DNA from: Mycobacterium asiaticum
Lineage (GTDB): Bacteria > Actinomycetota > Actinomycetes > Mycobacteriales > Mycobacteriaceae
Direction: 5' to 3'
NCBI RefSeq assembly: GCF_001673365.1
Contig: NZ_LZLS01000209.1
Location: 1 to 35,763 of the forward strand
Length of the DNA: 35,763 bases
Positions 1 through 8,792 of this stretch are shown piece after piece. Both the position numbers and the translations under genes were made by a program. Position 1 is the first letter of the stretch. Every line of letters starts with the position of its first letter. The notes below the pieces were generated by a model. The model saw only the letters and a list, made by a program, of their open reading frames with translations, did not search any database and was not told the origin of the DNA.

Positions 1-2096
1 GACGAACCGGTCTTCCGGTCCGGTCGGGTGACGACGTCGTTCATCGAGGAGCGACCGCACCTTTTGACCGCGCGCTCCAGCGCCGACCGCGGCACCAAGA
101 TCCTCAATTACCTGGCGGACGTCACCGTTAATCAGCCGCACGGCCCGCGCCCGTCGGCGGTTTACCCACGTGACAAGCTGCCCGAACTCGACCTGCGGGT
201 CGTGCCGCCGCCGGGATCGAAGCAGCGACTGACCGAACTCGGTCCGGAGGGCTTTGCTCGATGGCTGCGGGATTCGGAGGCCGTCGGCGTCACCGACACC
301 ACCTTCCGCGACGCACACCAGTCGCTGTTGGCAACCCGCGTGCGCACCAGCGGATTGATGCGCGTTGCGCCCTACATCGCGCGCATGACGCCGCAGTTGC
401 TCTCGGTCGAATGCTGGGGCGGTGCGACCTACGACGTCGCCCTGCGCTTCCTCAAGCAGGATCCCTGGGATCGCTTGGCCGCGCTGCGGGAAGCCCTCCC
501 CAACATCTGTCTGCAAATGCTGCTTCGCGGTCGCAGCACCGTCGGCTACACGCCGTATCCGCTGAAGGTGGCGCATGCGTTCGTCGCCGAAGCCGCGCAG
601 ACCGGTGTGGACATCTTCCGAATCTTCGATTCTCTAAACAACATTGACGCCATGCGTCCGGCGATCGACGCCGTGCGGGAGACAGGGACAGCGGTCGCCG
701 AGGTGGCGATCTCCTATACCGGGGATTTGTCCGACCCGGCCGAAAACTTGTACACGCTGGACTATTACCTTCGGCTGGCGGAGTCGATCGTGGAGGCCGG
801 CGCACATGTGCTGGCGATCAAAGACATGGCCGGGCTGTTGCGGGCTCCGGCGGCGACCACCCTGGTGACGGCGTTGAAGTCACGATTCGGCCTGCCGGTC
901 CACGTGCACACCCATGACACGCCCGGTGGGCAGTTGGCGACGTACGTCGCCGCGTGGACCGCGGGTGCCGATGCGGTCGACGGGGCGGCGGCGCCCTTGG
1001 CCGGCACCACCAGCCAGCCGGCGTTATCGTCGATCGTGGCCGCGGCCGCGCACACCGAGTTCGATACCGGGCTGGACTTGTCCGCGCTGTGTGATCTGGA
1101 GCCGTACTGGGAGGCGCTGCGAAAGGTGTACGCGCCCTTCGAGTCTGGACTGCCCGCGCCCACCGGACGGGTCTACACCCACGAGATCCCGGGCGGGCAG
1201 CTGTCCAATCTGCGGCAGCAGGCGATCGCGTTGGGGCTGGGTGACCGGTTCGAGGACATCGAGAACGCCTATGCCGGCGCCGACCGGGTCTTGGGCCGTC
1301 TGATCAAGGTCACCCCTTCGAGCAAGGTGGTGGGGGACCTGGCGCTGTCGTTGGTGGGAGCGGGAGCCACCGCGGAGGAGTTCGCCGCTGACCCCGGCCG
1401 TTACGACATCCCGGACAGTGCCATCGGGTTTCTGCGCGGCGAGTTGGGAGACCCACCCGGCGGGTGGCCGGAACCGTTGCGGTCGAAAGCCCTTGAGGGT
1501 CGCAACGCTGGAAGCACCGAGCAGGAGCTGACGGCCGAGGACGAAGCGGTGCTGGCTTGCCCGGGGTCGAAGCGGCAGGCGACGCTGAATCGTCTGTTGT
1601 TTCCGGTGCCGACGGCCGAGTTCGAGGCCCATCGCGAAGAGTTCGGCGACACCAGCCGGCTGTCGGCGAATCAGTTTTTCTACGGGCTGCGTCACGGTGA
1701 AGAACATCGGGTCAAGCTGGAGGAGGGGGTGGAACTGCTGATCGGCCTTGAGGCGATCAGCGTCCCCGATGAGCGCGGGATGCGCACGGTGATGTGCATT
1801 ATCAACGTCAACTGCGACCGGTACTGGTGCGTGACCGCTCGATCGCCTCGGATCTTCCGGTGTCGGAGAGAGCAGATAAGGCCAACCCCGACCACGTCGC
1901 GGCACCGTTCGCCGGTGTGGTCACCGTAGTCGTGTCCGAGGGCGACACGGTGGCGGCGGGACACACGCTGGCGACGATCGAGGCGATGAAGATGGAGGCC
2001 GCGATCACCGCCGCGAAGGCCGGAACGGTCAGCCGGATCGCGGTTGCCGCCACTGCCCAGGTCGAAGGCGGCGACCTGTTGGTGGTGATCAGCTGA
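1..2096 (+). CDS. pca: Pyruvate carboxylase, 3' part, with a frameshift
   Basis: Biotin-dependent enzyme that makes oxaloacetate from pyruvate and bicarbonate (anaplerosis, cytoplasm). The frame is already open at base 1, so the biotin carboxylase domain lies mostly outside the window. Visible in order are the end of that domain (TTSFIEERP, LLTARSSADRGTKILNYLADV), the carboxyltransferase domain from about base 280 (TDTTFRDAHQSLLATR, the lysine of AIKDMAG, the metal-binding HVHTHDTPGG), the PC-specific region, and a biotinyl domain with EAMKMEA; the biotinylated lysine is codon 1989-1991. The first frame runs to a stop at 1929, but family-like sequence switches at about 1804-1808 to the frame ending at 2096. 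Reading AACGTCAAC as AACGGTCAA restores an NGQLRPV sequence, so one G appears missing. If real, the product loses its biotin domain and would be inactive; a sequencing or assembly error is equally possible. Family assignment is very secure. Confidence 0.93.
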
Positions 2097-2111
2097 CCGG
2101 CTCCAGCCGGT

Positions 2112-3002
2112 TCACGTGTGCGGTGACCAATAAGCCAGCATCTCGGCGAAGGTGTCGAAGGCCGGCTTCGAGACACCGTACGGCGCCTCGAAGTGCAGAC
2201 TCAGCGGGTAACCCAACTCGGCCACGCCATCGATGACCCGCTGGTAAAGGCCGATCAAGTTGCGGCGCTTGATATCTGGCTCACTTGCTGCAAGGTTCCG
2301 GACGAACGCCTGCTCGGCGGCCACGGCCGCGTTGCCGGGATCCTGGATCAGCCAATCGATCAGGCCGACCCTGCTCTCTAGCTTGGGCACGAAGCCGAAC
2401 GACAGCAGGATCTCGGGCCGGTGGTCGCTGGACTGGGCGAAGCCGCGCAGGAATCCCACGATGGCATCGGAGTAGAGCAGTTGTGTCATCCCGAATGTGG
2501 CGCCCTGATCACATTTGAAATCAAACCGACCCTGTTCACCGTCACGTGTTGGGATCAGGATTACGCCGCGGTTCGCCACGAGATCATCGAACTTCGACAG
2601 CGCGTCGGTGGGTGCAACGCCGCCGCCCTCTCCGTCGTTCATCGTGCGGGGGACACCGACGAAGATGATGCCTTCGAACCCTGCCCGGCCGAGTTCGGTC
2701 AGCCGGCTTCGCAGTGCCGATTCGTCGAGAAACGCGGTGACCTGCGTGCACAACCCGTGCACGCGAGGAAGTTCGGGATGAATCACCGACCAGAAATCCG
2801 AGACGTCGAACTTGGGTTTCATCTCGATTGGCCGGTCGTCGTCCTCGGGGATCATCCCGGGGATCATGACGTGACCGATCCGGCCTGCGATGCCCGCCTC
2901 GGCGGACAACTGCAGAACCTTGTGTGCCTCGTCGCGGGCATGGTCTGCACCCCGGTCGATATTGGGTGGCACCAATTCCAGCGCAATGGTGTTCAAGGGC
3001 AC
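2112..3002 (-). CDS. Non-canonical methylenetetrahydrofolate reductase (Rv2172c-like)
   Basis: A 296-aa protein that resembles, from memory, the mycobacterial Rv2172c family, reported as an unusual methylenetetrahydrofolate reductase; it would supply 5-methyl-THF for methionine synthesis. Recognisable blocks are the N-terminal NTIALELVPPN, GRIGHVMIPGMI, LCTQVTAFLDES, FVGVPRTMNDGEG with GVAPTDAL, and LLSFGFVPKLE. The start is GTG 3002, preceded by a strong GGAGGGG ribosome site about 6 nt upstream. It lies downstream of metE on the same strand with 72 nt between them, and that gap contains a 12-bp hairpin. The position behind a B12-riboswitch-controlled metE supports a role in the methyl-folate/methionine branch. 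The family assignment is confident; the enzymatic call is by homology and context. Confidence 0.85.
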   Translation of the reverse strand: MPLNTIALELVPPNIDRGADHARDEAHKVLQLSAEAGIAGRIGHVMIPGMIPEDDDRPIEMKPKFDVSDFWSVIHPELPRVHGLCTQVTAFLDESALRSRLTELGRAGFEGIIFVGVPRTMNDGEGGGVAPTDALSKFDDLVANRGVILIPTRDGEQGRFDFKCDQGATFGMTQLLYSDAIVGFLRGFAQSSDHRPEILLSFGFVPKLESRVGLIDWLIQDPGNAAVAAEQAFVRNLAASEPDIKRRNLIGLYQRVIDGVAELGYPLSLHFEAPYGVSKPAFDTFAEMLAYWSPHT

Positions 3003-3030
3003 CGGGCCCCTCCGATCTCATGCGAGTGAC

Positions 3031-3064
3031 CCGTTGCGCCCCGAAATTAACTGGGGCGCAACGG
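3031..3064 (-). terminator. 12-bp perfect hairpin between metE and the MTHFR gene
   Basis: CCGTTGCGCCCC (3031-3042) and GGGGCGCAACGG (3053-3064) are exact reverse complements around a 10-nt AT-rich loop. In the metE transcript this forms a very stable stem 10 nt after the metE stop codon. No U-tract follows, so it could be a U-less terminator with partial read-through, an RNA-processing barrier, or a 3' stabiliser that sets unequal levels of metE and the downstream reductase. Confidence 0.6.
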
Positions 3065-3074
3065 TTCCGGTGAA

Positions 3075-5351
3075 TCAGGCGTCGGCGCGAACGTGCTTGG
3101 CGGCTTCGACCATGTTGCGCAGCGCGGCTTCGACCTCATCGGTCTTGCGGGTTTTCAAACCGCAATCCGGGTTGACCCACAGCCGCTCCGGGCCGACGGC
3201 CGACAATGCTGCGCGCAGACTGTCAACGATTTCACTGGTTTCGGGCACCCGGGGCGAGTGGATGTCGTAGACACCAGGACCGATGCTGTTGGCGAAGCCA
3301 GCGGCTGTTAGATCGCCGACGATCTCCATGTGTGAGCGCGCGGCTTCCACCGACGTCACATCGGCATCCAGGTCGGCGATCGCACCGATCACCTCGCCGA
3401 ATTCCGAGTAGCACAGATGCGTATGGATCTGGGTCGAGTCCGAGACACCCGACGTCGACAACCGGAACGAGGACACCGCCCAGTCCAGGTAGGCGTCTTT
3501 GTCCTTGCGTCGCAACGGAAGCAGCTCACGCAAGGCCGGCTCGTCGACCTGGATGATCGCGATCCCGGCGGCCTCAAGATCCACCGTCTCGTCCCGGATC
3601 GCCAGTGCCACCTGATTGGCGGAATCGGCCAACGGCTGGTCGTCGCGGACGAACGACCATGCCAGGATGGTCACCGGACCGGTCAGCATTCCCTTGACCG
3701 GTTTTTCGGTCAGCGACTGGGCGTAGGTGGCCCAGTCGACCGTCATCGGCTTGGGGCGGGCGACATCGCCGTACAGGATCGGCGGCCGTACGCACCGGGT
3801 GCCGTAGGACTGCACCCAACCGTTGGCCGTGGCGAAGAAACCATCGAGCTGTTCGGCGAAGTACTGCACCATGTCGTTGCGTTCCGGCTCGCCGTGCACC
3901 AGCACGTCGATGCCAAGCCCCTCCTGCAGCCGGATGACCGATTCGATCTCGGCCTTCATCCGGTTGGTGTACTCGGTCTCGTCGATCTCACCGGCCACCA
4001 GTGCCGCTCGGGCCTTGCGGATCTCGACGGTTTGCGGATACGACCCAATGGTCGTGGTCGGCAGGGCGGGCAGGTTGAGCCGGGCGTCCTGGCTCTTGCG
4101 GCGGTCGGCTGCCTGGCCGCGGCTGTGGCCGGAGGCCAGGATCGACGCCAGCCGCTCCCTTACGTCGCTGTTGTGGAGGCGGGGGTCGGATCGGCGCGAT
4201 GCGATCGCCGCGTTGGATGCTGCCACCTCACCGGCGATGGCTTCTCTGCCGAGCGTGAGACCCTTTGCCAGTGCGACGACCTCGGTCACCTTCTCAAAAC
4301 CGAAGGCGAGCCAACTCCGCAGGACCGCATCGATATCGGGCTCCGCGTCGAGCGTGTAGGGGACATGCAGCGTCGAGCAGGAGGTGGAGACAGCGATGTG
4401 GGCCGCCGAGCCGAGCAACGATGCCAGCGTGCCGAGCGCCGACTGGAGGTCGGTGCGCCAGATGTTGCGCCCGTCGACGATGCCCGCCACAACAGTTTTG
4501 TTCGCCAACTCCGGGACAACGGCGACTGCGGAGACTGAGCCGGCCACCAGGTCGACGCCGATCGCTTCAACCGGGGTACCGGCGAGTGCCGGCAGGGCGT
4601 CGGTGAGTTCGCCGAAATAGGTTGCCACGAAAATGGCCGGGCGGTGCGACAGGTCGCCGAGTGCCCCGTAGGTGTAGCGGGCGAGTTCGGCTGGATTGTC
4701 GAGCACGTCGGTGGCAAGTACCGGCTCGTCGAACTGCACCCACTCTGCGCCGCGATCTGCCAACGTCGCGAGCAAAGTCGCATACACCGGGATCAGGTCG
4801 TCCAGCCGACCAATCGGCGGTTCTGCTCCGTCGACCGGCTTCGACAGGGCCAGGAAGGTGATGGGCCCCAGGACTACCGGGCGAGCCGGAATCCCCAGTT
4901 TCTGCGCCTCTTCAAACTCGGTGACCACCTTCGTCGGATCCAGAGCAAACTGCGTCTCGGGACCGATCTCCGGGACGATGTAGTGGTAGTTGGTGTCGAA
5001 CCATTTGGTCATTTCCAGCGGAGCGAGCTCGGCGGTACCGCGCGCGGCCGCGAAGTAGCGGTCCAGTTCGTCGCCGACCGAGTTGTACCGGGCGGGCAGG
5101 GCGCCCAGCAGGACCGCGGTGTCCAGCATCTGGTCGTAGTAGGAGAACGTGTTGACCGGGATCGAGTCCAGGCCTGCTGCGGCCAGTTCGTTCCAGGTCT
5201 GCTTGCGCAGCTGGGCGGCGACGGATTCCAGCTGGGCCCTATCGATTCGGCCAGCCCAGTAGCTTTCGATGGCGCGTTTGAGTTCGCGGTTGGGGCCGAT
5301 GCGTGGGGACCCCAAAGTGGTTGCGGTAAATGGTGAAACGGTACGAGACAC
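3075..5351 (-). CDS. metE: Cobalamin-independent methionine synthase
   Basis: Transfers the methyl group of 5-methyl-THF (polyglutamate) to homocysteine without B12, forming methionine in the cytoplasm. The 758-aa product has both MetE barrels. The N-terminal half starts SPFTATTLGSPRIGPNRELKRA; the C-terminal catalytic half has LPTTTIGSYPQT, VHGEPERNDMVQYF, the zinc-site HTHLCYSEF, and NPDCGLKTR. I chose GTG 5351, which has an AAGGA site 8 nt upstream and gives the family N-terminus and usual length. The open frame extends to 5525, but that extension lies in the riboswitch and leader RNA and encodes nothing MetE-like. Regulation is very likely by the upstream cobalamin riboswitch, shutting metE off when B12 is available. 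The MTHFR gene follows on the same strand. Confidence 0.96.
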   Translation of the reverse strand: MSRTVSPFTATTLGSPRIGPNRELKRAIESYWAGRIDRAQLESVAAQLRKQTWNELAAAGLDSIPVNTFSYYDQMLDTAVLLGALPARYNSVGDELDRYFAAARGTAELAPLEMTKWFDTNYHYIVPEIGPETQFALDPTKVVTEFEEAQKLGIPARPVVLGPITFLALSKPVDGAEPPIGRLDDLIPVYATLLATLADRGAEWVQFDEPVLATDVLDNPAELARYTYGALGDLSHRPAIFVATYFGELTDALPALAGTPVEAIGVDLVAGSVSAVAVVPELANKTVVAGIVDGRNIWRTDLQSALGTLASLLGSAAHIAVSTSCSTLHVPYTLDAEPDIDAVLRSWLAFGFEKVTEVVALAKGLTLGREAIAGEVAASNAAIASRRSDPRLHNSDVRERLASILASGHSRGQAADRRKSQDARLNLPALPTTTIGSYPQTVEIRKARAALVAGEIDETEYTNRMKAEIESVIRLQEGLGIDVLVHGEPERNDMVQYFAEQLDGFFATANGWVQSYGTRCVRPPILYGDVARPKPMTVDWATYAQSLTEKPVKGMLTGPVTILAWSFVRDDQPLADSANQVALAIRDETVDLEAAGIAIIQVDEPALRELLPLRRKDKDAYLDWAVSSFRLSTSGVSDSTQIHTHLCYSEFGEVIGAIADLDADVTSVEAARSHMEIVGDLTAAGFANSIGPGVYDIHSPRVPETSEIVDSLRAALSAVGPERLWVNPDCGLKTRKTDEVEAALRNMVEAAKHVRADA

Positions 5352-5483
5352 GGACAGCGTCCTTCGAACGATGGGATGCTCATCGCCCATAGGACGTCTG
5401 CCAGCACGGTCGAGTGACCGCGGGGTGACTTCTGCCCATTCCACGAGGCGATGCGCCGCTGGGTGCGGCGCACCCAGCACGAC

Positions 5484-5665
5484 TGGCAGGTCTTCGGACT
5501 CGCAGGCACGCACCAAACGGTGCACCTAGTGGCCGTCGCTTCCCGGTCGTGAAGACCAGTGCCGTTGACGGCGGTCGTTCCTGCATACCGCTGCGGGACA
5601 GTCCCGGATTCTCACCGGGTTCCCTCTCACGCCACACCTGACCCAGCGTGTGTCGTTCGATGTCG
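5484..5665 (-). ncRNA. Cobalamin (B12) riboswitch in the metE leader
   Basis: Read on the minus strand, the metE leader contains the conserved cobalamin-aptamer blocks in order: GAGGGAACCCGGTG, GAATCCGGGACTGTCCCGCAG, GGGAAGCGACGGCCACTAGG, and the closing GTCCGAAGACCTGCC. A second stem (GCTGGGTG/CACCCAGC, about 5457-5477) lies between the aptamer and the metE start and may be part of the expression platform. The boundaries are approximate; the 5' edge is the least certain. It is expected to repress metE, and possibly the downstream reductase, when adenosyl- or methylcobalamin is bound. Confidence 0.93.
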
Positions 5666-5701
5666 TGGCCACAAGGCCACCACAGACCAGTTGCGCTGCT
5701 G

Positions 5702-5707
5702 AGAATA
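5702..5707 (-). promoter_or_regulatory. Candidate -10 box for the metE riboswitch transcript
   Basis: TATTCT on the minus strand sits about 35-40 nt before the aptamer. A 6-bp hairpin (GTGGCC acaa GGCCAC, 5665-5680) lies just inside the predicted transcript. No convincing -35 was seen. Confidence 0.4.
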
Positions 5708-5745
5708 CTCTGCGGTGCAAGATCGCCGCAGCCAGCCCGGGAACT

Positions 5746-5765
5746 CCGGCGCTACACTGCGCCGG
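5746..5765 (+). promoter_or_regulatory. ugpA leaderless promoter inside a perfect inverted repeat
   Basis: CCGGCGC (5746-5752) and GCGCCGG (5759-5765) are exact reverse complements, and the six bases between them are TACACT, a good mycobacterial -10. The box ends 6 nt before the GTG start of ugpA, so the mRNA is probably leaderless. A repressor bound to this palindrome would cover the -10 and the transcription start. The GC-rich arms mean chance is not excluded. Confidence 0.5.
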
Positions 5766-6661
5766 TGACGACCCAACGCACCCGGCGTCGGCCGTGGGGT
5801 GATTATGCGTTGTTCGTGGTCCTGGTGGGGCCGAATCTGGCCCTGCTGGCGGTGTTTATCTACCGCCCGCTGGCCGACAACATCCGGCTGTCGTTCTTCG
5901 ACTGGAACATCTCCGACCCGCAGGCGAAGTTCGTCGGGTTCTCCAACTACGCGGAGTGGTTCACCCGCTTCGACACGCGCCAAATCGTGCTCAATACGGC
6001 GGTTTTCACGGTGGCCGCGGTCATCGGCTCGATGGTGTTGGGCCTGGCGTTGGCGATGCTGTTGGACCAACGGTTACGCGGACGAAATCTGGTGCGCTCC
6101 ACGGTATTTGCCCCGTTTGTGATATCCGGTGCGGCGGTCGGTCTGGCCGCCCAGTTCGTCTTCGACCCGCATTTCGGTCTGATCCAGGACCTGCTGCGCC
6201 GCATCGGAGCCGGGGTGCCGGACTTCTACCAGGACGCGCACTGGGCGATGTTCATGATCGTGGTCACCTACGTCTGGAAGAACCTCGGCTACACCTTCGT
6301 CATCTACCTAGCGGCGCTGCAGGGAGTGCGTCGAGACCTGTTGGAAGCGGCCCAGATCGACGGCGCCAGTCGGTGGACCACGTTTCGTCGCGTGCTGCTG
6401 CCCCAACTGCGACCAACCACGTTCTTCCTGTCGATCACCGTGCTGATCAATTCGTTGCAGGTCTTCGATGTCATCAACGTCATGACCCGCGGCGGTCCGG
6501 AGGGTACCGGCACCACCACGATGGTGTACCAGGTATACCTCGAAACATTCCGGAATTTCCGTGCCGGCTACGGTGCCACCGTCGCTACCGTCATGTTCCT
6601 GGTGCTGCTGGCGATCACCTACTACCAGGTGCGGGTGATGGATCGGGGTCAGCGCCAATGA
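5765..6661 (+). CDS. ugpA: Glycerophosphodiester ABC transporter permease UgpA
   Basis: The 298-aa inner-membrane permease is one of two forming the channel of the Ugp importer; the M. tuberculosis system takes up glycerophosphocholine. A first transmembrane helix lies in YALFVVLVGPNLALLAVFI, with further helices around TAVFTVAAVIGSMVLGLALAM and TVMFLVLLAITYY. The cytoplasmic EAA loop, which contacts the ATPase, is visible as LLEAAQIDGASRWTTFRRVLLP. GTG 5765 was chosen because residues encoded upstream are non-homologous and the TACACT -10 box lies just before it. It is the first gene of ugpAEBC, and its stop overlaps the ugpE start as ATGA. Confidence 0.93.
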   Translation: MTTQRTRRRPWGDYALFVVLVGPNLALLAVFIYRPLADNIRLSFFDWNISDPQAKFVGFSNYAEWFTRFDTRQIVLNTAVFTVAAVIGSMVLGLALAMLLDQRLRGRNLVRSTVFAPFVISGAAVGLAAQFVFDPHFGLIQDLLRRIGAGVPDFYQDAHWAMFMIVVTYVWKNLGYTFVIYLAALQGVRRDLLEAAQIDGASRWTTFRRVLLPQLRPTTFFLSITVLINSLQVFDVINVMTRGGPEGTGTTTMVYQVYLETFRNFRAGYGATVATVMFLVLLAITYYQVRVMDRGQRQ

Positions 6662-7476
6662 GATCCGCACGTCTGCTGGGTTACGCAGCCATGCTGCTGG
6701 TGGTGGCGCTGGTGGCCGGGCCGCTGGTATTCGTGTTCTTCACCTCGTTCAAGGACCAGCCGGACATCTATTCGCAGCCGACGACCTGGTGGCCGCCGCA
6801 CTGGCACCCGCAGAATTATCGGACTGCCACGCAACAGATTCCGTTCTGGACCTACCTGCGTAACTCGGTGATCCTGACCTCCGCGCTGGCGTCGGTGAAA
6901 TTCGTGCTCGGCGTGCTGAGCGCGTTCGGCCTGGTGTTCTTCCGGTTTCCCGGCCGCAACGCGGTGTTCCTGGTGATCATCGCCGCGCTGATGGTGCCCA
7001 ACCAGATCACCGTGATCTCCAACTACGCGTTGATCTCTCAACTGGGCCTGCGCAACACCTTTCCGGGCATCATCCTGCCGCTGGCCGGCGTCGCGTTCGG
7101 AACGTTCCTGATGCGCAACCACTTCCTGTCGTTGCCCACCGAGGTCATCGAAGCGGCCCGAATGGATGGCGCACGATGGTGGCAACTGCTGTTGCGCGTG
7201 GTGCTGCCGATGTCGGGGCCCACCATGGTGGCGTTCGGCATCATCACCGTAGTCAACGAATGGAACGAATACCTGTGGCCATTCCTGATGGCCGACGACG
7301 AATCGGTTGCGCCGCTGCCGGTGGGGTTGACGTTCCTACAGCAAGCAGAGGGAGTGACCAACTGGGGCCCGGTCATGGCGGTGACACTGCTGGCGATGCT
7401 GCCGATCCTGCTCATATTCATTGCGCTGCAACGGCAAATGATCAAGGGCCTCACGTCGGGTGCGGTCAAGGGTTAG
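6658..7476 (+). CDS. ugpE: Glycerophosphodiester ABC transporter permease UgpE
   Basis: A 272-aa second permease of the Ugp importer. The N-terminal helix is LLGYAAMLLVVALVAGPLVFVFF, more helices follow (AVFLVIIAALMVP, AVTLLAMLPILLIFIAL), and the EAA loop reads VIEAARMDGARWWQLLLRVVLP. ATG 6658 overlaps the ugpA stop by 4 nt, indicating translational coupling, and the gene ends 2 nt before ugpB. A longer open frame beginning at 5956 is only an out-of-frame reading through ugpA. Confidence 0.93.
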   Translation: MRSARLLGYAAMLLVVALVAGPLVFVFFTSFKDQPDIYSQPTTWWPPHWHPQNYRTATQQIPFWTYLRNSVILTSALASVKFVLGVLSAFGLVFFRFPGRNAVFLVIIAALMVPNQITVISNYALISQLGLRNTFPGIILPLAGVAFGTFLMRNHFLSLPTEVIEAARMDGARWWQLLLRVVLPMSGPTMVAFGIITVVNEWNEYLWPFLMADDESVAPLPVGLTFLQQAEGVTNWGPVMAVTLLAMLPILLIFIALQRQMIKGLTSGAVKG

Positions 7477-7478
7477 CC

Positions 7479-8792
7479 ATGACCACCTGGGACCGCAGAC
7501 AATTTCTCGCGCTGATCGGCGCGGCGGGGGTGACAGCCGGTTGCGCGGGGATGAGCGGTAGCGGCGCGATCAAATCCGGAGACGGCCCAATTTCGTTCTG
7601 GTCCAATCACCCCGGCATGTCCACCGCGGTGGAACGGGAGTTGATCGCGCGTTTTCAGCAGGAGTTTCCCGATCTGCAGGTCAAGTTGATCGACGCCGGC
7701 AAGGACTACGACGAGGTGGCGCAGAAGTTCAACGCCGCGCTCATCGGCACCGACGTTCCCGATGTCGTTGTGCTGGACGACCGTTGGTGGTTCCATTTCG
7801 CTCTGAGCGGTGTCCTGACCCCACTCGACGAGCTGTGGCGGCAGGTGGGCGTGGACACTTCGGACTATGTGGACTCGTTGCTGGCCGACTACGAGTTCGA
7901 CGGCCAGCACTACGCACTGCCCTATGCGCGCTCGACGCCGTTGTTCTACTACAACAAGGCCTTGTGGGAACGTGCCGGCCTACCCGATCGCGGGCCCGCC
8001 TCCTGGCCGGAGTTCGGCGAGTGGGGTCCGCGGTTGCAGCGTGTGGTGGGAGATCGGAACTGGGCGCACGGTTGGGCGAGTTCCGAAGCGATCTCCTGGA
8101 CGTTCGAAGGGCCGAATTGGGCTTTCGGCGGTGCTTATTCCGATAGGTGGACGCTGAAATTCACCGACCCGGCAACGATCTCAGCGGGCAACTTTCTGCG
8201 CGACTCCATTCACGGCAACAGATACGCCGTGGTTGCCAACAATGTCGCCAACGAGTTTGCCACCGGCATTCTGGCCTCCGCGGTGGCATCGACGGGCGCG
8301 CTCGTCGGTATCACCGCCGCATCCCGATTCGACTTCGGGGTGGCACCGCTGCCGACCGGTCCCGGCGGAGCGCCCGCCTGTCCGACCGGTGGGGCCGGGC
8401 TGGCCATCCCGGTCAAGCTGTCCGACGAACGAAAATTGAACGCGCTCAAGTTCATCGCATACCTGACCAGTCCGCAGTCCACCGTCTACTTCAGTCAGCG
8501 CACCGGCTACTTGGCGGTGCGCAAGTCGGCGGTCGACGATCCGAGCGAACAGCAATATCTGACCGAAAACCCCAATGCGCGAGTTGCTTTCGAGCAGCTT
8601 CCGCATACCCGTCCGCAGGACTATGCGCGCGTCTTCCTGCCCGGGGGTGACCGCATCATCGCGGCGGGCCTGGAAACCATCGGGCTGAAGGGATCCGACG
8701 TGAAAGCGACATTCAGCGGCATCGAAAAGCAATTGCAGGTTATCTACGACCGTCAGATCAAGCGGAAGCTATCGGATATGCGCCATGGCTGA
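7479..8792 (+). CDS. ugpB: Substrate-binding lipoprotein UgpB
   Basis: A 437-aa extracytoplasmic binding protein of the Ugp importer, family 1 (maltose/glycerol-phosphate type). The N-terminus has the Tat motif DRRQFLAL (arginines 6-7) and a lipobox ending in Cys22 (VTAGC), so it is probably exported folded and lipid-anchored. The mature part carries ISFWSNHPG, KLIDAGKDYDEVAQKFNAAL, a DVVVLDDRWWFHFALSGVL segment and a GPNWAFGGAYSDRW block close to mycobacterial UgpB, for which glycerophosphocholine binding is known. ATG 7479 follows the ugpE stop after 2 nt; the 3' end overlaps ugpC by 8 nt. Confidence 0.95.
   Translation: MTTWDRRQFLALIGAAGVTAGCAGMSGSGAIKSGDGPISFWSNHPGMSTAVERELIARFQQEFPDLQVKLIDAGKDYDEVAQKFNAALIGTDVPDVVVLDDRWWFHFALSGVLTPLDELWRQVGVDTSDYVDSLLADYEFDGQHYALPYARSTPLFYYNKALWERAGLPDRGPASWPEFGEWGPRLQRVVGDRNWAHGWASSEAISWTFEGPNWAFGGAYSDRWTLKFTDPATISAGNFLRDSIHGNRYAVVANNVANEFATGILASAVASTGALVGITAASRFDFGVAPLPTGPGGAPACPTGGAGLAIPVKLSDERKLNALKFIAYLTSPQSTVYFSQRTGYLAVRKSAVDDPSEQQYLTENPNARVAFEQLPHTRPQDYARVFLPGGDRIIAAGLETIGLKGSDVKATFSGIEKQLQVIYDRQIKRKLSDMRHG

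Noticed and set aside
5352..5525. An N-terminal extension of MetE
   Set aside because: The extension lies in the riboswitch and leader; MetE homology and a good ribosome site place the start at 5351.
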